Part shown: positions 25,701-38,910 of the stretch, piece after piece | Layout of the letters: each line of letters starts with the position of its first letter | Position numbering within the stretch: position 1 is the stretch's first letter | NCBI RefSeq assembly: GCF_037975245.1 | Contig: NC_092569.1 | Span: 17,775,501 to 17,839,500, forward strand | DNA from: Apostichopus japonicus | Taxonomy: Eukaryota > Echinodermata > Holothuroidea > Aspidochirotida > Stichopodidae | Length of the DNA: 64,000 nt | Reading direction: 5' to 3' | Translations under genes and position numbers: made by a program | The notes under the pieces: model-generated | Databases searched by the model: none | Told to the model about the DNA's origin: nothing | What the model saw: only the letters and a program-made list of their open reading frames with translations

Positions 25701-28700
25701 AAATTAATCGGCTTCAAAACAAGCTAAATGTATGGGACATTAAACCTAAACAATATTACAATGTTTCAAAACAATTCTAAACTTAAACGTTCGTCGGTCT
25801 GTGTTTTGTACTGTGAGAAATGCCATTTTTTATCGGTGTACTGTCAATAAGTCTTTTTTTACTTGTACTAAAATTACAAGCAGCTATGTGAAATATTGTA
25901 ATTGATATATGATAAAATAAAAATAAAGAATTACCTTTACAGAAGACAATGTAAAATAAAAAAAAAATTGTAACGTTGTCACATTTTACTATATAGTAGT
26001 ATACTTTATATATTGGGCAATCATTATATTGAATTATTTTGCCCTTATTTTAGCCGGAACGTCAAAGGAGCGTAAATGACCACGGAGACCAAACTTTGAG
26101 TAAGTGTACTTTTAAGTGTTTAAACCTTTAAAACGTTAACGACATTGTAACATTTTCCTACCCTTATTTCCTCTCCCCTTCACTGATCTCAACCGCAAGT
26201 GAACCTCCACAGAAGATAGAGAATCATAGTCTTATCTTTTACAGACAACTATATCATATCATTTGGAAAATGTTCAAACATATATAAAAGTATATGATAT
26301 AGAAATTGTTTGGAACTTACCGTGAAAGCCATCAGATGTTGTTAACATAACTATTGTAAAATAAGAGCTTTGCAACTTCAAATATTGACCGTCTTTAAAT
26401 ACGGTTTTTGGTAACTTACTAAATATTGCACGGATTAACTTCATTTAAAAAGAAAACTTTAAAATTGGAAACTGTTTGAAATAATACAGACCAGAAATTA
26501 ATAGTAACTAGATATTAAAATCACATCTAACTAATTGTTATGCCACATTTTTCTATACTGTGGTCAGGAAATGACGCAAGTGGTTGTGACGATTGACATA
26601 GTAAACACTAAAGGTAGGCTATATGATCTCGGATTCTCAATGCTATGAAATAAAAACAAACTATTGTTGAAATCTCTTAGCTTGATGTGAGGTAGGCTTA
26701 TGTTGTGATACTTTATCCTTTTAGCGTCATCGTTTTTCTTCTACCAACGTGCTGAATACCCACGAGACTGCCATGAAGTGCTAAGCCAATGTCCATCGTC
26801 TAGAAACGATGGTGTTTACGTCATCAAACCAGATGGCTATCCCGAACCTTTTGAAGTATATTGTAACAACAGTCTAGGTGATGGCGGATGGACGGTAGGT
26901 GTTGTATTTCATACTGTGAATATTGTGTTTTCATTGTAAGATTTGTCACCAGAATTGAAATTATTCTTGTTACAATAATACATTGCTCATACTACAGAAC
27001 TTTATATACTATAATGATGTAATAATATATAGTTTGATGTTACACATTGGGCTCGGCAAGCTTTAAAAAATATTTATGTCTTACCAAACGAAGCTGTTCG
27101 ATTCATCTGTCATGCTCCTTCGCAAAATGAACCGAACCATATCTAAATTCCAACATAGTTTTCCAATACGTTTTAATACTTTCCACATATTCCTGACTTA
27201 AATCAGAATGCTATATTTGCGAATGGTAACGCAACTCATATATTTGTCATGTTTATATAATATTCGTTTCAATATTTATTAGATTATTTGTTGTTGTTTG
27301 TAAGTGATTTTAATTTGTTTTTTAATATCTCATTCTTCTCTTCCTGCAGGTTGTTTGTTCCATGTTTCAGTATAGTTTGCCTTTCGTTCGTTTCTCAGAA
27401 GTCTTATAGCTAATAGCTAACGGTCTTACAATTCAATCAGTTTGATATTTTTGATGTCTCAAATTATTTCAACAGGTCATACAGAGACGAGAGGATAGTT
27501 CAATCAACTTCAATCGTTCGTGGGACGAATATGAAAACGGTTTTGGTTTCCTTTCTCATGAATTTTGGCTCGGCAATGAGAAGATATCCTACATCACCAA
27601 TCAGAGGAAATATCAGCTCCGCATGGATATAACTACAGAATCCGGTTGTTCATTCTTCGTGACGTATGAAACTTTCCGCATCAGTGACAGCTTCAGTCAT
27701 TACAAACTGGTTAGCACCGGAGAGTATACCGGAGCAGCAGGTGGGTTACTAAACTGATACACTTCTTAACTGAACACGTTTCTCGCCCGAAGTGACATTT
27801 AATATGTTTCATCAGTGAAATTAAAATATTGCCATTATTGCTTATTCACACGTTTCAATTATTTGATGATATTAATTTTTTGACATGCAGTGTGATAAAG
27901 AGCGGGACTATTCCGCTCACTAACAATATGCCTCCCAGCCTCAACCAAGCTGACACCCATGCCATAAACCAAGATATATTTGGAAGAATTAGCTCGTTGT
28001 TATATTTAATATTCATTTTGCAGCATCTAAATTGTATTTCCCCCATTAGCACTTTGTTTGGCCTTGCTATCAAGCACTCAGCTCAGACATAGTTTCTTCA
28101 TTAATCGATGCATTTTGTTCATCTAGTAAAGGCAGAGAGTGATTAGCTATTTATTTCATTTGTTTATTTAGATGTGTCATTTAAGCTGTGAAGCATGTTT
28201 TGCATTTTTATACAATATCAAATAATAATTTATGAACATGATGTGTTATTGAGATAATAGATCATCGTACACTTTGCATAACGCTTTCCTTTTTGATGTC
28301 GTTACTTAATCGTTATTCCTATTCCAGACCCATGCATCGAGTGGTGTCCCACCAACAAGGTTCTCAACAGGTGCAAATGTGAAGGTTCATGTGCCGATCC
28401 TACATGTACCGAATCATGCTCTAGCACACCCACTTGCGTTTGTCCCGATGGGTTCTTGATGGACGGGGAACACTGTATACCTAGAGAGAATTGTACTTGT
28501 TTCATAGAGGAAGCAGAGAACGGTCAAGGAGTAGTTCTAACGGTAAGATACCATTTCTAAATGTTTACGTATCAAACTAATTTACAATGAGGAAAAAAGC
28601 CGGAACAAAACAGTTATTATGGTGCTTGAAATTATTAATTTTAAAAACGTCAATTTTTTTTCCTGCAGCTGCTCTAATTTTATGAAGGAATGTCACATAT

Positions 28701-31700
28701 TGCACTACTTATTATGTCTCCACATGGAACATTGAGTATTCCCATTAAGGGATTTAAGTATCATGTATCTACTTGAAAATGCTCACCGTTTTATCTCGTT
28801 AGGAAGGTGAAGTATATGTGAACCCTTCTTGTACCAAACGATGTTCTTGTAACAGCGGTCTGTTAAGCTGTGATGATACATACCGGTGCAGTCCCAATGG
28901 TAACTGTGAGGAACGACAAAGCGTATTACAGTGTTACTGTAACACAGGGTACACGGGCGATGGAGTCGAGTGTACTCAATCCACTTCTGTCGACTGTGGT
29001 GGATTGAGAGGAGCAACATCGGATAGTATCCAAAATATACAACCAGCTGGGTGGACAGATGGGCCATTTCAGGTCACGTGCGATGTCACAGATGGAGGAG
29101 GCTGGTTGGTATGTCATTAATCGTCCACCTAAATGTTTTGTTATTTCAAGGATAAATATTGGTAAAGTTCAATTTACTTAATTTTCATAGCCATTGTTGT
29201 ACTTTTCATGAGTTTCAATGCTGATTATAGTACGAAATGTAGTGGTCCATCTGGACGCTATAAGATATAAATCTCACCAAAAAGGTTTTTAATTTTGAAA
29301 CTTAGTCTAAAGCGGTTTCTGTCTTAATGTAAAGGGACTGGGGAAGTGGAGTTGATGGTCTATCAAGTTGATTGGTTTTTGTTTCCTGTCTCGTGGAAGA
29401 CTTTTCTGATACGAATATTTCTGTAATTTTAGCATAAGTATTATTTAAAGTAAGTCTAGATTATATTCGATCAAATTGGAGAGTCATGTATGTTTCGTCC
29501 TCTATAGACGATCATTATTCTCCTTGATTAGTGGAGTTATATTTATAATGTACAATTGTAGTTGCCTAGACACGTTGCTTTTGACATGTCTTGTTCGTAG
29601 TTAATTGAAAATAAAGTGCATTGCATAATGAGATCATTTCATCATAGGCATGAAAATATAAGCTTCACGTCTACTGTTGGAGAAGCAATGAAATATGTTT
29701 GACTTTTGCATATGAAGTAATACCAAGTTTATGAAAATGAATGATAACCCTTGCAGGTAAATAGTAACCATTTATTAGAGATCGATAACCAGCTTTTTAA
29801 ATGATTAAGTCCTTTTTCTTTTACTCACTGAACTTACAGGTCTTTCAACGCCGTGTTGATAGTAGCGTCGACTTTTTCTTATACTGGGACGATTACACAG
29901 ATACTTTCGGCGACGTCGATGGAAATTTCTGGCTTGGAAATGACAAACTTGCAGCCTTGACGAGCCAAACTCAATATGAACTAAGAATAGACTTTGTTTC
30001 CAAATCTGGAGAACATTACTATGCTAAGTACAGTTCCTTCAGCGTAGGCAACGAGGCAACTAATTACTTACTCAGCGTCAGTGGTTATGACTCTTCCAGT
30101 ACAGTAGGTGAGTTCTTCTTCTTCTTTCCCAACTACATTTTATAATCTGATGTGTCTGGTAGTCAAATAATATGATAGCTAAATGACCTATGATTGAACG
30201 GACTTCGTTCAGCGGTAATGAAATATGAAAAATGTGTAATCACCATATTAATAACAGGGTGATTAGCAAGAAAAGGTCTTCTGTTTTGGCATTTTCGACA
30301 ATAGACATTAACTACCACAAGCTAGAAGCTTTAAAGATTGACAGAGAAAGCAACAAATCTAATGAGAATCCACTATTAACCTGTCATTAAAAAGAAGCAA
30401 TATTATACGTACGATAGCAGCTATATGTGCTGTAAATTAAACTAGGCGATGATATTTACATGTCATTGTAAGCAACAACGTCAATAAAAACATGAATTAG
30501 CTGCATCGAGATGACTCGATGTATCCAGGATCGTGCGGATATCGGAAGAACCTCGTAGATATTTATTGTAAATGTGACTGTTCGTCGTAGATTCTCACCA
30601 AGTTGTATCGACCAGGCTGGACATATGTAATATGTTTGTAGCATACCGTAACGTCCCAGTGTAGATGACATGGAATGCCAGCTTTAAGTGTAAAGTAAAA
30701 TAAATGGAGCTCCATAATCACAATGTCAAATGGCTATGGTCACTTAGGTGTTGTTGTAAGATGATGTTATCAGATTTATCAAAATGTTATGCAGTGCAGC
30801 CTTTTAACCCCCCACCCCTCCCACAATAAAATAAATAAAATAAAAGGGAAATAATTGTATAAATACATTTTTGATATGAAATATTATTTGTGTGATTGGG
30901 AGAACATTGTAATTTGATTTGGTAACAGCTGCAACCTGTCATTTAAATTAGTATTCCAATTTTCAGAAAGAAAACTATAAATCAATAGTCTAGCAATATC
31001 ATGTATTTTAACTTTTGATTTACAATGGTTAGATATAGCATAATGATATATCAAGAGAGAGAGGTTATTAATTTTGGAATATAAAGAAAACTGAAAACTG
31101 AAAACCCGAAAGGAGGTAACATAAAAACCGGCGTAATGTCACACCGTTTTCGATATGCACAACAATCATAAGATCAAAAATAAAAATTTCATTAAGTTTG
31201 ATATAATGAACGAATTACAAGCACGTGTTCAACAGATGTCATATGTTAAGTACCTCCAGTGGCTCATGTCGATAGCTATCCCGAACACATGATTACATTA
31301 TCACACACGGGTGTGTGTTTTCCAACAAAATATTAGTCCTGTGACAAAAATTGGAGCATGTACACACACCGCATCTTCTCTATCTAGCATTACGCATACA
31401 AAAAGGCAAAGATGTGTGCGCTATTACATGTTTTGACCTATCACAATATTACACAATAACTCATACAGAGTACATCTCGTGGCTACAACAACATAGAGAA
31501 AGAAAATTAGAAGAGCAAAACTGTCAGATTTTAATATTTGATAGTTCCATGAAATGACCGGTCAATCTTTTACAATACTATCAGAATTGTAACCTGTTTC
31601 GCCTTCGTTTTGTTCTATAACTGTTCTTGATTCCATACACTCTTGTTTCCTCTTACCTAGGTTACGACGCTATGACTTATAGCAACGGTGCTGAATTCTC

Positions 31701-31896
31701 TACACGAGATCGTGACAACGATGGTTATTCTTATAATTATGCCGATTATTATAAATCCGCATGGTGGTATAATTATAATTATTATTGTGACCTCAATCGA
31801 CGGTACACTGGATCTTATACCATTTATTGGTATAACTTCCCTGGCGGTAATTACAACATAAGGTCAACAGAAATGAAAATACGACCTCGAACCTGA
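22713..31896 (+). CDS. FREP gene C: secreted FReD(part)-TIL-TILa/EGF-FReD, 531 aa
   Basis: Exons: 22713-22802, 26054-26099, 26725-26894, 27476-27740, 28328-28542, 28803-29108, 29840-30107, 31661-31896, all GT-AG and in frame (1596 nt). Residues 1-30 are a signal peptide (MLYLFRRHRGGLTSLFLIIF). Residues about 60-191 are a first FReD (PRDC, VYVIKP, VYCNN, GGWT, FWLGNE) that stops before the P subdomain. Residues 191-262 are a TIL module (10 or more Cys; CVCPDGFLMDG). Residues 263-320 are TILa/VWC-like then EGF-like (CYCNTGYTGDG). Residues about 323-531 are a complete FReD with the calcium-loop type DRDND and the ending EMKIRP. FReDs bind acetylated or sugar ligands in ficolins and FREPs; TIL modules are often protease inhibitors or mucin/VWF parts. 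A secreted lectin or immune role is inferred. The canonical NCA cysteine of the P subdomain is Tyr here (NYA). No upstream alternative start is in frame. Confidence 0.9.
22803..26053 (+). other. intron 1 of gene C (3.25 kb)
   Basis: A long AT-rich intron between the signal-peptide exon and the 46-nt linker exon. It is nearly the same as intron 1 of gene E and a more diverged version of that of gene D. The 69-codon frame at 23982 is judged non-coding (see rejected items). Confidence 0.8.
30108..31660 (+). other. intron 7 of gene C (1.55 kb)
   Basis: It separates the FReD A/B part from the P-subdomain exon, as in genes B and D. It includes an AATAAA-type microsatellite at about 30822-30845. 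Nothing else is recognised. Confidence 0.75.
31661..31896 (+). other. gene C exon 8: FReD P subdomain, Tyr/Asn-rich
   Basis: It encodes GYDAM..NGAEFSTRDRDND, then a loop rich in Tyr and Asn made of TAT/AAT codons, SAWWYNYNYYC, and the ending STEMKIRPRT. The triplet-repeat coding of the loop is the short version of the expanded segment in gene D exon 8. Only one cysteine remains of the usual NCA...C pair. Confidence 0.85.
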
Positions 31897-32372
31897 TGAA
31901 GCGTTGAAGAGACCAAGCGAGGAACACATACGCATACAAAAGATATTTTGTGGATGGTTTTCGTTCAAATACAGTCCTCTCTTATACTGTGATTAACTAA
32001 TTCAACAGTGATTTCATCATGCAACTAATGTAGTAATTAAAGTCTACCCTACTGTTGGGATTCAAACTCCTCAAAAATTCCATTCGTTCGATGCATTACT
32101 TTTGATGAACCTCGCTGGCCAGAGTATTCCAGATAACAATAAACCATCTGGACATGTAGTTACAAACACGCTTGAAGAGTGATAGAACCAGGAGGGAATT
32201 TTTGAAATACTCTGACTGTATTGTAGATCTCAGATAAATCAGTATTCTCATTGGAAAAAGAAAATGCGTGGTAACCACTTGTTAATCACTGTGGATAAAG
32301 ATTTCACAACGCTGAAATATGTGTGGTAGAGACTTGACAATACTGAATAATGATCAATTTGACATAATATGA

Positions 32373-32404
32373 AATAAATATGCATAAACAAACAAAGAAA
32401 TAAA
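32373..32404 (+). terminator. polyadenylation signals of gene C
   Basis: AATAAA at 32373-32378 and 32399-32404, about 500 bp after the stop. The second lies in AAAGAAATAAAGTATGCG, conserved after gene D, which supports use as the 3' end signal. Confidence 0.6.
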
Positions 32405-33338
32405 GTATGCGTTGTTCTCTTTCTACTAGTATAACGTCCACAAATTATTTTTATGTCAAATGACTAGCACAAATAATAATTTATTGACTCATACAAAAGT
32501 GCTATACGTTTACCTAACAAACCATTACCGACTAAATGTTTTCTACCTTCATGAGGTTTGTGCCTGCATGAATAGGGTGATAAATGCATCCATGTGTTTT
32601 ACAGAGCCTCTGGCATTGAAAAGAAAAGACAAAAACACATTATTTCGTTGTCATTGACGATTATTTTTCCGACTTTATGGTAAGCCCTTTATGTTTTGGT
32701 AGGCTAACATCTTGAAGCCTCATAAAATTTTACGAGATATGATTCTAACACCAAAAAAAAAATTAGACTTGGTAAAATGTCATTGGCGGGAGATATGTAT
32801 TGAAGTATACTGTGCAAACAAATTTAATACCTGTCTTACAATGCAGTTAGTAGATTTCCGACTGGGATTATAGTCGTTTTAAACACTTACAATCACATAC
32901 TCATAATCAAGTTTGCAAATCCTTCGAAAACGTTCGATACTATTGCTTTGTCGACGCTCGAAAGAATATCTGTCTTTGAAATGTGCAAAGTTAATAATTA
33001 CCAATATTTGCGTTTAAACATTCCTTATGGTTAACCGCTGAGTTTTTGAGAAAAAAATGTCGGAAACTATCAAACAGTTATATTTTGGGAATAGGGTCGT
33101 CATTTCAAGATACAATAATCGAAGTTTCCAAACAACTATATAGACAACTTTCAATTTTGGATACATTACCGTGGTCAAAACTTCAGATAAAATGGAGACT
33201 ATAACCATGGAGTACTAATCTTTCTCTCGAGAACATCAGGAAGATTTATCTTGAACTCAGGCATTAATGAAAGAGGCTTCATCCTTGACCTTGAAAATAC
33301 GGACAGGTAAGTCAAACAGTAGACATTTTATGCAGGCA
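32405..33338. other. intergenic downstream of gene C
   Basis: No gene is recognised. The sequence is paralogous to the flank downstream of gene D (about 51817-52764), which ends at the empty transposon site. Confidence 0.55.
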
Positions 33339-34629
33339 CAGTGGCGTAGCACAAGGGGGCGTGGGGGGGGGGGCGACAGCCCCTATAAAATCTTGTCGCC
33401 CCCACTCGCACCCCACTGGGATTTTGGGTGTCGAAAAAAATACATGTGCGAAAAATATATCATTGATCTGAATGGTTTCGGATCTCCATGATGACCACTC
33501 ATGAACGACCCTTCGACCGCGGACCGGCAGTAGGCTATAGTTGCTGAAAAACCGGACGTGACATAGCGCATATAGGCCGGGTTTTCACTTCTGGGACGTA
33601 CCCTGATGCTCTTCAAACCGCTAAAAAACCAAACTTCCAAGAAAGGGGAGAATACTATCGCTGAGAATCAGTCTATCACCCTAATAATGTTTCAGACGCA
33701 ATATTATTATGTAAGTTGGACATATAGTTCGGTCATTCAGTATGTTACTTGGCTGAAAGCCCAGTCAATCTTTCCTTATTTTCAACGCGCAATTTGCAGA
33801 TTTGTCGAAAAATGTAAATCCTGTGTCAAACTCACAATTTTGTGGTATGACTCCCAGGACGGCAAGTCGATAAACTCACATGCAGTCGCGGCAGATGGAT
33901 TCCTTCGCCTATAGTATATCCGCCGCCATTTTGGGGCATCGTTCCTATAGGCTTATGTATGAGGCCCTGGGGTCATTCCTTGACCAACTTGGTGCAATAT
34001 AATGTGCCCATTTCGAAGTAAATGTATTCACAGATTGTTAGTTGCCATGGATTTGAACAAATGAGGGGTATTCCATCCTGAAAACATAGTGCAAAATGCT
34101 GCTGGGGTTTCCAGTTCGCCTCATCATTTGTCAACTTGCGCTGGGTTCTAATGTTGATGTCAATTGGAATCACTAATAACTGAAATAATCCACCAAAAAT
34201 TAAGGCCGCATGAACTTTTTGCAGACTTCCTTAGTGACGAATTTTTAATTTTCTCCCGAAATCACGCAACTAGATGGCTGCTATCCAGCCTGGCAAGTCT
34301 CCAGCGATATGGCAGATATTGAAATCTGAAATTTTCTGCGTACGCTGCGCGCCAACCGATGGTGGCGCTCCGCTTAGACAGTACTTGCGGCCGGAATACT
34401 CGAGTCGATTACGCGCCTCACCCACGTTTCAAATCGGATCGACGCCCCTGCATACAAGGCTTGGGAAGTGTCATTTCCGACGATCTAGAAGGCTTTTTAA
34501 GCTAAAATTTTCGTTACGCTGCGCGCCAACCCACGGTGGCGTTCCGCTTAGAAAGTAACAAGACGCCCTCCCAGGAAATGGTCAAGACCCCCAGCGCCCC
34601 CACTGAAAACAATCCTGGATACGCCACTG
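33339..34629. mobile_element. hAT-type non-autonomous element, 1291 bp
   Basis: Ends CAGTGGCGTA and TACGCCACTG are inverted repeats, flanked by a perfect 8-bp duplication TGCAGGCA (33331-33338, 34630-34637). The paralogous segment downstream of gene D holds a single TGCAGGCA (52757-52764) with the same flanks, an empty site. Inside, two subterminal repeats (about 34316-34380 and 34461-34565) share TACGCTGCGCGCCAACC and GGTGGCG with the element at 10970-12313. No transposase frame is visible. Confidence 0.92.
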
Positions 34630-34637
34630 TGCAGGCA

Positions 34638-36000
34638 TCTAGTTTAGAACGCTGTCTTTAACGTATGACCTGTGTTAACGACCTGTTTACGACCTGTATA
34701 CCGAATTTCCGAAGGTGGACAATTAATTCAATTCAATTCAATAATACACTTTAAATCACAATTTACATTCTTTGTGTTACACTCTATTCGTTTTATTGCG
34801 GACAAAAATATTGAATTTTAATCGACAATTTTATGCAGTAATAATTGTTCATATCAAACAAGGACCTACATAGGTTCGACTACCGACGTGTGGCAACTGA
34901 CTGAAATATATATATAGGTGTTAGAATTCTCTAAAACGAAGAATATTTTGTTCATTTATTCAACAGGATTAAATGTATTCTTTCTAAATATTCTAAGTAA
35001 CATATTTGCTTGAATTTCATGCCAGGAGTCGGCACTGGGATAATTCCGGGACCGTGTCCTTTTTGCGTTTTTAGCTAGTTCCGAAAAATGGGAATTACAA
35101 TATTCGTTTTTGAACCATTTGTTTTTTCTAAGACACCTTCATAATTACCAGGTCCTTCCCTCGGTACAATCTCTTTCTTCTTCACATCAGACATAAGATG
35201 TATCATGTCTTACATTGCTTAATGCGCATATTTACGCTGATAGTTGAAAACCTTTGTAATTCAATTCAATCTTGCTGCTAACGTAATAAATGCAAACAAC
35301 GAGATCGGATACAATATTCGTAAAACATGTCAAAGCAGCTTTTTGCGTCCTTTTCTATAATTGTGTCAACCTCATTGACCCCACGATGCCATAACGACAT
35401 ACATAATTAGCTTATCTATTCAAATCTAACTACATATGGTGGATTAAGAGTGGAAAAACTTTACAACATATAAAGTTTGTTATTCCGAAGTTAGTTTTCC
35501 GTTAGGATTGCAATAAAGCCCGCCCATAATATGAATATTTAAATTCTATGAACGTCATTGAATAATGAGGTAAATCATTTTGACTTTGCTGGCATCGTAA
35601 GCAACTCAGTACACCATTATGTTTAACACCGTGCTGTTTACATTGAGTATTGTGATAACGACTGTGATAACGACGCAACCTTTCGGATTGCTGTGAATGA
35701 ATCTATTTTAAGCAACTGCTCATAAATAAACATATATGCTATTCGTTGATTGGTGGAATTCAAACTAGTGGATTTGGGGAAGTGTATGCGATTTATTTTA
35801 AATAAGGACTTTGTCAGGAAAAATATTTGGCTAATATCTTAGTTTGCTGTTTTGTGATGAATACATATAAACAACTCCATGGACTTGTCAAAAGTGTGGG
35901 AAAACGAAGAAAAAATGCAAAGGCTGCTTTACTATGTATTAAACAGTATTTTCTACGAGTTGATATTAACATGAAATGCATGTGATGATCGTTAAGTTCA
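34638..36000. other. intergenic, no gene recognised
   Basis: It is AT-rich and largely paralogous to about 52765-53653, which lacks a few hundred bases present here (near 34655-35100). No exon is seen. Confidence 0.5.
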
Positions 36001-36150
36001 TTAAGAAAATGGTCGAATTTTCATCACAACGAATCTTAGGTTGCAATATGGAGTATTGGTGAAATTATAATTGATGTTCTCTCCGTTGCTTCCACTGCGG
36101 TCTCCCATTTGGGTTATTATTCGTGAACACAGCTTAACATATACTGCTGT
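36001..36150 (-). pseudogene. antisense FReD terminal-exon relic (unit 1)
   Basis: On the minus strand the reading ends YCNLRFVVMKIRPFS with TAA at 36001-36003, clearly the end of a fibrinogen C-terminal domain (compare YCNLRSTEMKIRPSS in gene B). Upstream, NNNPNG can be read only after a one-base shift, and no DRDND or WW motif is intact. It is a relic, with a paralogue at 53654. Confidence 0.7.
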
Positions 36151-37715
36151 ACTGGAAATTGTTACATCAAGGAGTTGTTTTTGCACTACCTGGTTTCATC
36201 TAGTCCCATAACAATGTGTGCATTGTGTATCAAAGAGCCACCAGTCGCCTCGGTGCTTAAAGGCAGTGAAGATTCACCTTAAACCGCGTGCGGCCATCTG
36301 AAAAAGTTAACTTTCCGTTGCATGCAAGTGACGTTTTGTTCGTGTCGCTACAAAATGCAGACAGTAATGAAACGTGATACTTGTCCATCGCTGTATCGTT
36401 TGAATACCGTGCTGTGGGTATTGAACGCGGGTATATGTACTGACTGTACACTAGTGAATAATTACCGACGGTAGCAAGCTGTGTGTGTATTTTCTCGGAT
36501 CGATGGTGGTTTTTAACCCTTCTGTTACACCTCATTCTAAACTAGGTCAAATTACCGGCATTAGACGTTTCTTTTTTGCGCGAGTCTTCACACCTTTTAA
36601 CGGCGAAGTTTATACGTTACATCCGTCAGTATTCCTTTTGTGGGTGCCGAAAGATTTACGTCTGCTCTTATATGGACAGTTACCTGGAAATGGGTGTAAC
36701 GGGAACACTAAGAGTTAAGAGGACTTGAGAAGTCTCAACAGGGTATAAAAACTGCTGCCCGACATGGAAAATATATGTACAATGTCTTAACGGTTCTTGG
36801 AGCACTAATTTATGGATTTTTCACGATATTTGCTGGAAAAAGATTTAAACTGAATATATATGTTACGGTTTAATCAGGTCCTTGATTCCACACTTTACTA
36901 AAAACTGCGATTATTCGACAAGCAGGGAAGTACACAAAAAATATCGAAAGTGCTGGAACATGTACCCAATGTTTTATTCCCCCAAAAATATATATGTATC
37001 ATTAATTTAATGTATTGTAATGAATATACAGATGTACGTACTTATTGTTTACAAAAACAATTTAATATTTCTCTTTTTTTCTTTGATTTCTTTTTGTTAT
37101 CAATTTTGCTGAATAATCTAAAAATGCAAAAAATGACTATGAGAGACAACAAAAATCAATACGGCAATCGTGTAAACTGTTTCACGTGACAGAAGTTGAT
37201 AACGAGGTCGTTCAAAACTCCTTTAAGGTTCAAGAAATGGCGCCCTGTCACTTTTGCTATAGGTCCACTTATTAATCATATGCAAAATGTTGTTTGTGAG
37301 AGTGTTTGGTTGGGAGGGTGAGACAACCCTGCAACTTTTAAGGAAACGTGATTGTTTAAGTAGTTGAAGCATGAGCTTCCTATATGGAATTTGGCAGTAC
37401 GGACATACAGCCCGACGAAATCGACGCAAGAAAGCTGTCCTTGCGTTTGCAACGGATAAGGAATCAGTCCCAAGTTTCAAAACACCAGGCAGTGGCTCTA
37501 GTCTATTGAAGTGTCGTTCCTACTAAAGTTGAATATCACCCGTTGTACCTTCACTACTATAAACAAATAGATATACGCCAAATATAATGACAAACACGGA
37601 AAGGAGAAGAAAAAGAAAAGGAAATAGAAGGCGCTAAAGGAAAACAAACCTGTGTTTACGTTTGGGCTGCCCAGTTGATTCATTATGTAGTTGTTGGTTT
37701 CAGAATCTATTTGAA

Positions 37716-37718
<3 letters not shown>
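36151..37718. other. intergenic, paralogous with 53801-55333
   Basis: No domain is recognised in either orientation. The segment is duplicated downstream of gene D with small indels. It ends at the TA tract. Confidence 0.5.

Positions 37719-37786
<68 letters not shown>
37719..37786. repeat. TA microsatellite, 68 bp
   Basis: A near-pure TA run at the left edge of an inverted block. The equivalent tract after gene D is at 55334-55477. Confidence 0.95.
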
Positions 37787-37788
<2 letters not shown>

Positions 37789-38875
37789 CACTCTCCCATG
37801 CTCCTTGTAATCCCGTCAATGCAGTGGGATGAGGTATAGAAAATAAGCCATAGGAATTTTAAAATCCATCTGACATTAACAAATGTCAGAGTTGAATTCT
37901 TAAGATCTCTTTTCGTAATTCGAAATCAATATTTGATCATCATATATGACGTATTTAAATTAAAATCAATAGTGATCCTCTCGGTAAAAATTCCCCCATA
38001 GAACATTCTCAACTTTATTTTTCCTTTCTACTTTAAACAGCCACAAATGGTATGATACATTGTTGCTAATTGATTAGTTTTCTTTTCGAAGAAGAACGTT
38101 AAAAACGTGTAGTTGCCATTACTATAACAAATATATATTTTTATGTATTCCCTTATTTTGTTGTTTGCCAAGGGAATCAAGTCGATAAAGAAAATTATGT
38201 TTAAGAACATTTGGATTTGGATATTCAATAGTTCCCTTTAGTATTGTCCCTACGACAGTAGTGTTACACGCGCAGTATAAAATCGCTATTTCCTCGTTCT
38301 TGGGATTTTCTAGGTACGTGTTTATTACGTGCCTACACAAATACAGACAGACAGATAAACTTAGTGCATAAGAGGAAAAAAATAACAATGAAGCGATAGC
38401 TACGATGGATCTGTATTCTTCATTTCAATCTGTTTTGAGAAAAATGTCTTACATTTTGATAACATACCTTCCTATCAACATGTCATGTTAATGGACTTAA
38501 TCCGCAAATACGGTATTGTACCTTACTTAAGTTAACACCGTATACAGGTATGCAAATGAATGGAAGACTTATTATGGTCTGACGTAGTATTGAGTTCATT
38601 GGGCATGATTTTTGTTAATTTGTGGAACAATTCCATATAGAACTTCTATCATGGAGAATATTTAATAACGTTGATGTATGGTACAGATGGAATGAGACAT
38701 AAATATCCGGAACTAGCTCTGCTGGACTATCAGTAACAGAAGGTGATACCTATCCAGCTACAACAGAAACATCAGGAACCAGCTCTGATGCAGTATCATC
38801 AACATCTAGTGTTATCTATCCAGCTATAACAGAAACATTATGAAACTAGTTCTACCACATTCTCACCATCAGCAA

Positions 38876-38910
<35 letters not shown>

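Noticed and set aside
37498-37791. Minus-strand frame rich in Ile-Tyr, and similar frames at 45560, 55390 and 56455
   Set aside because: They are translations of TA microsatellites.
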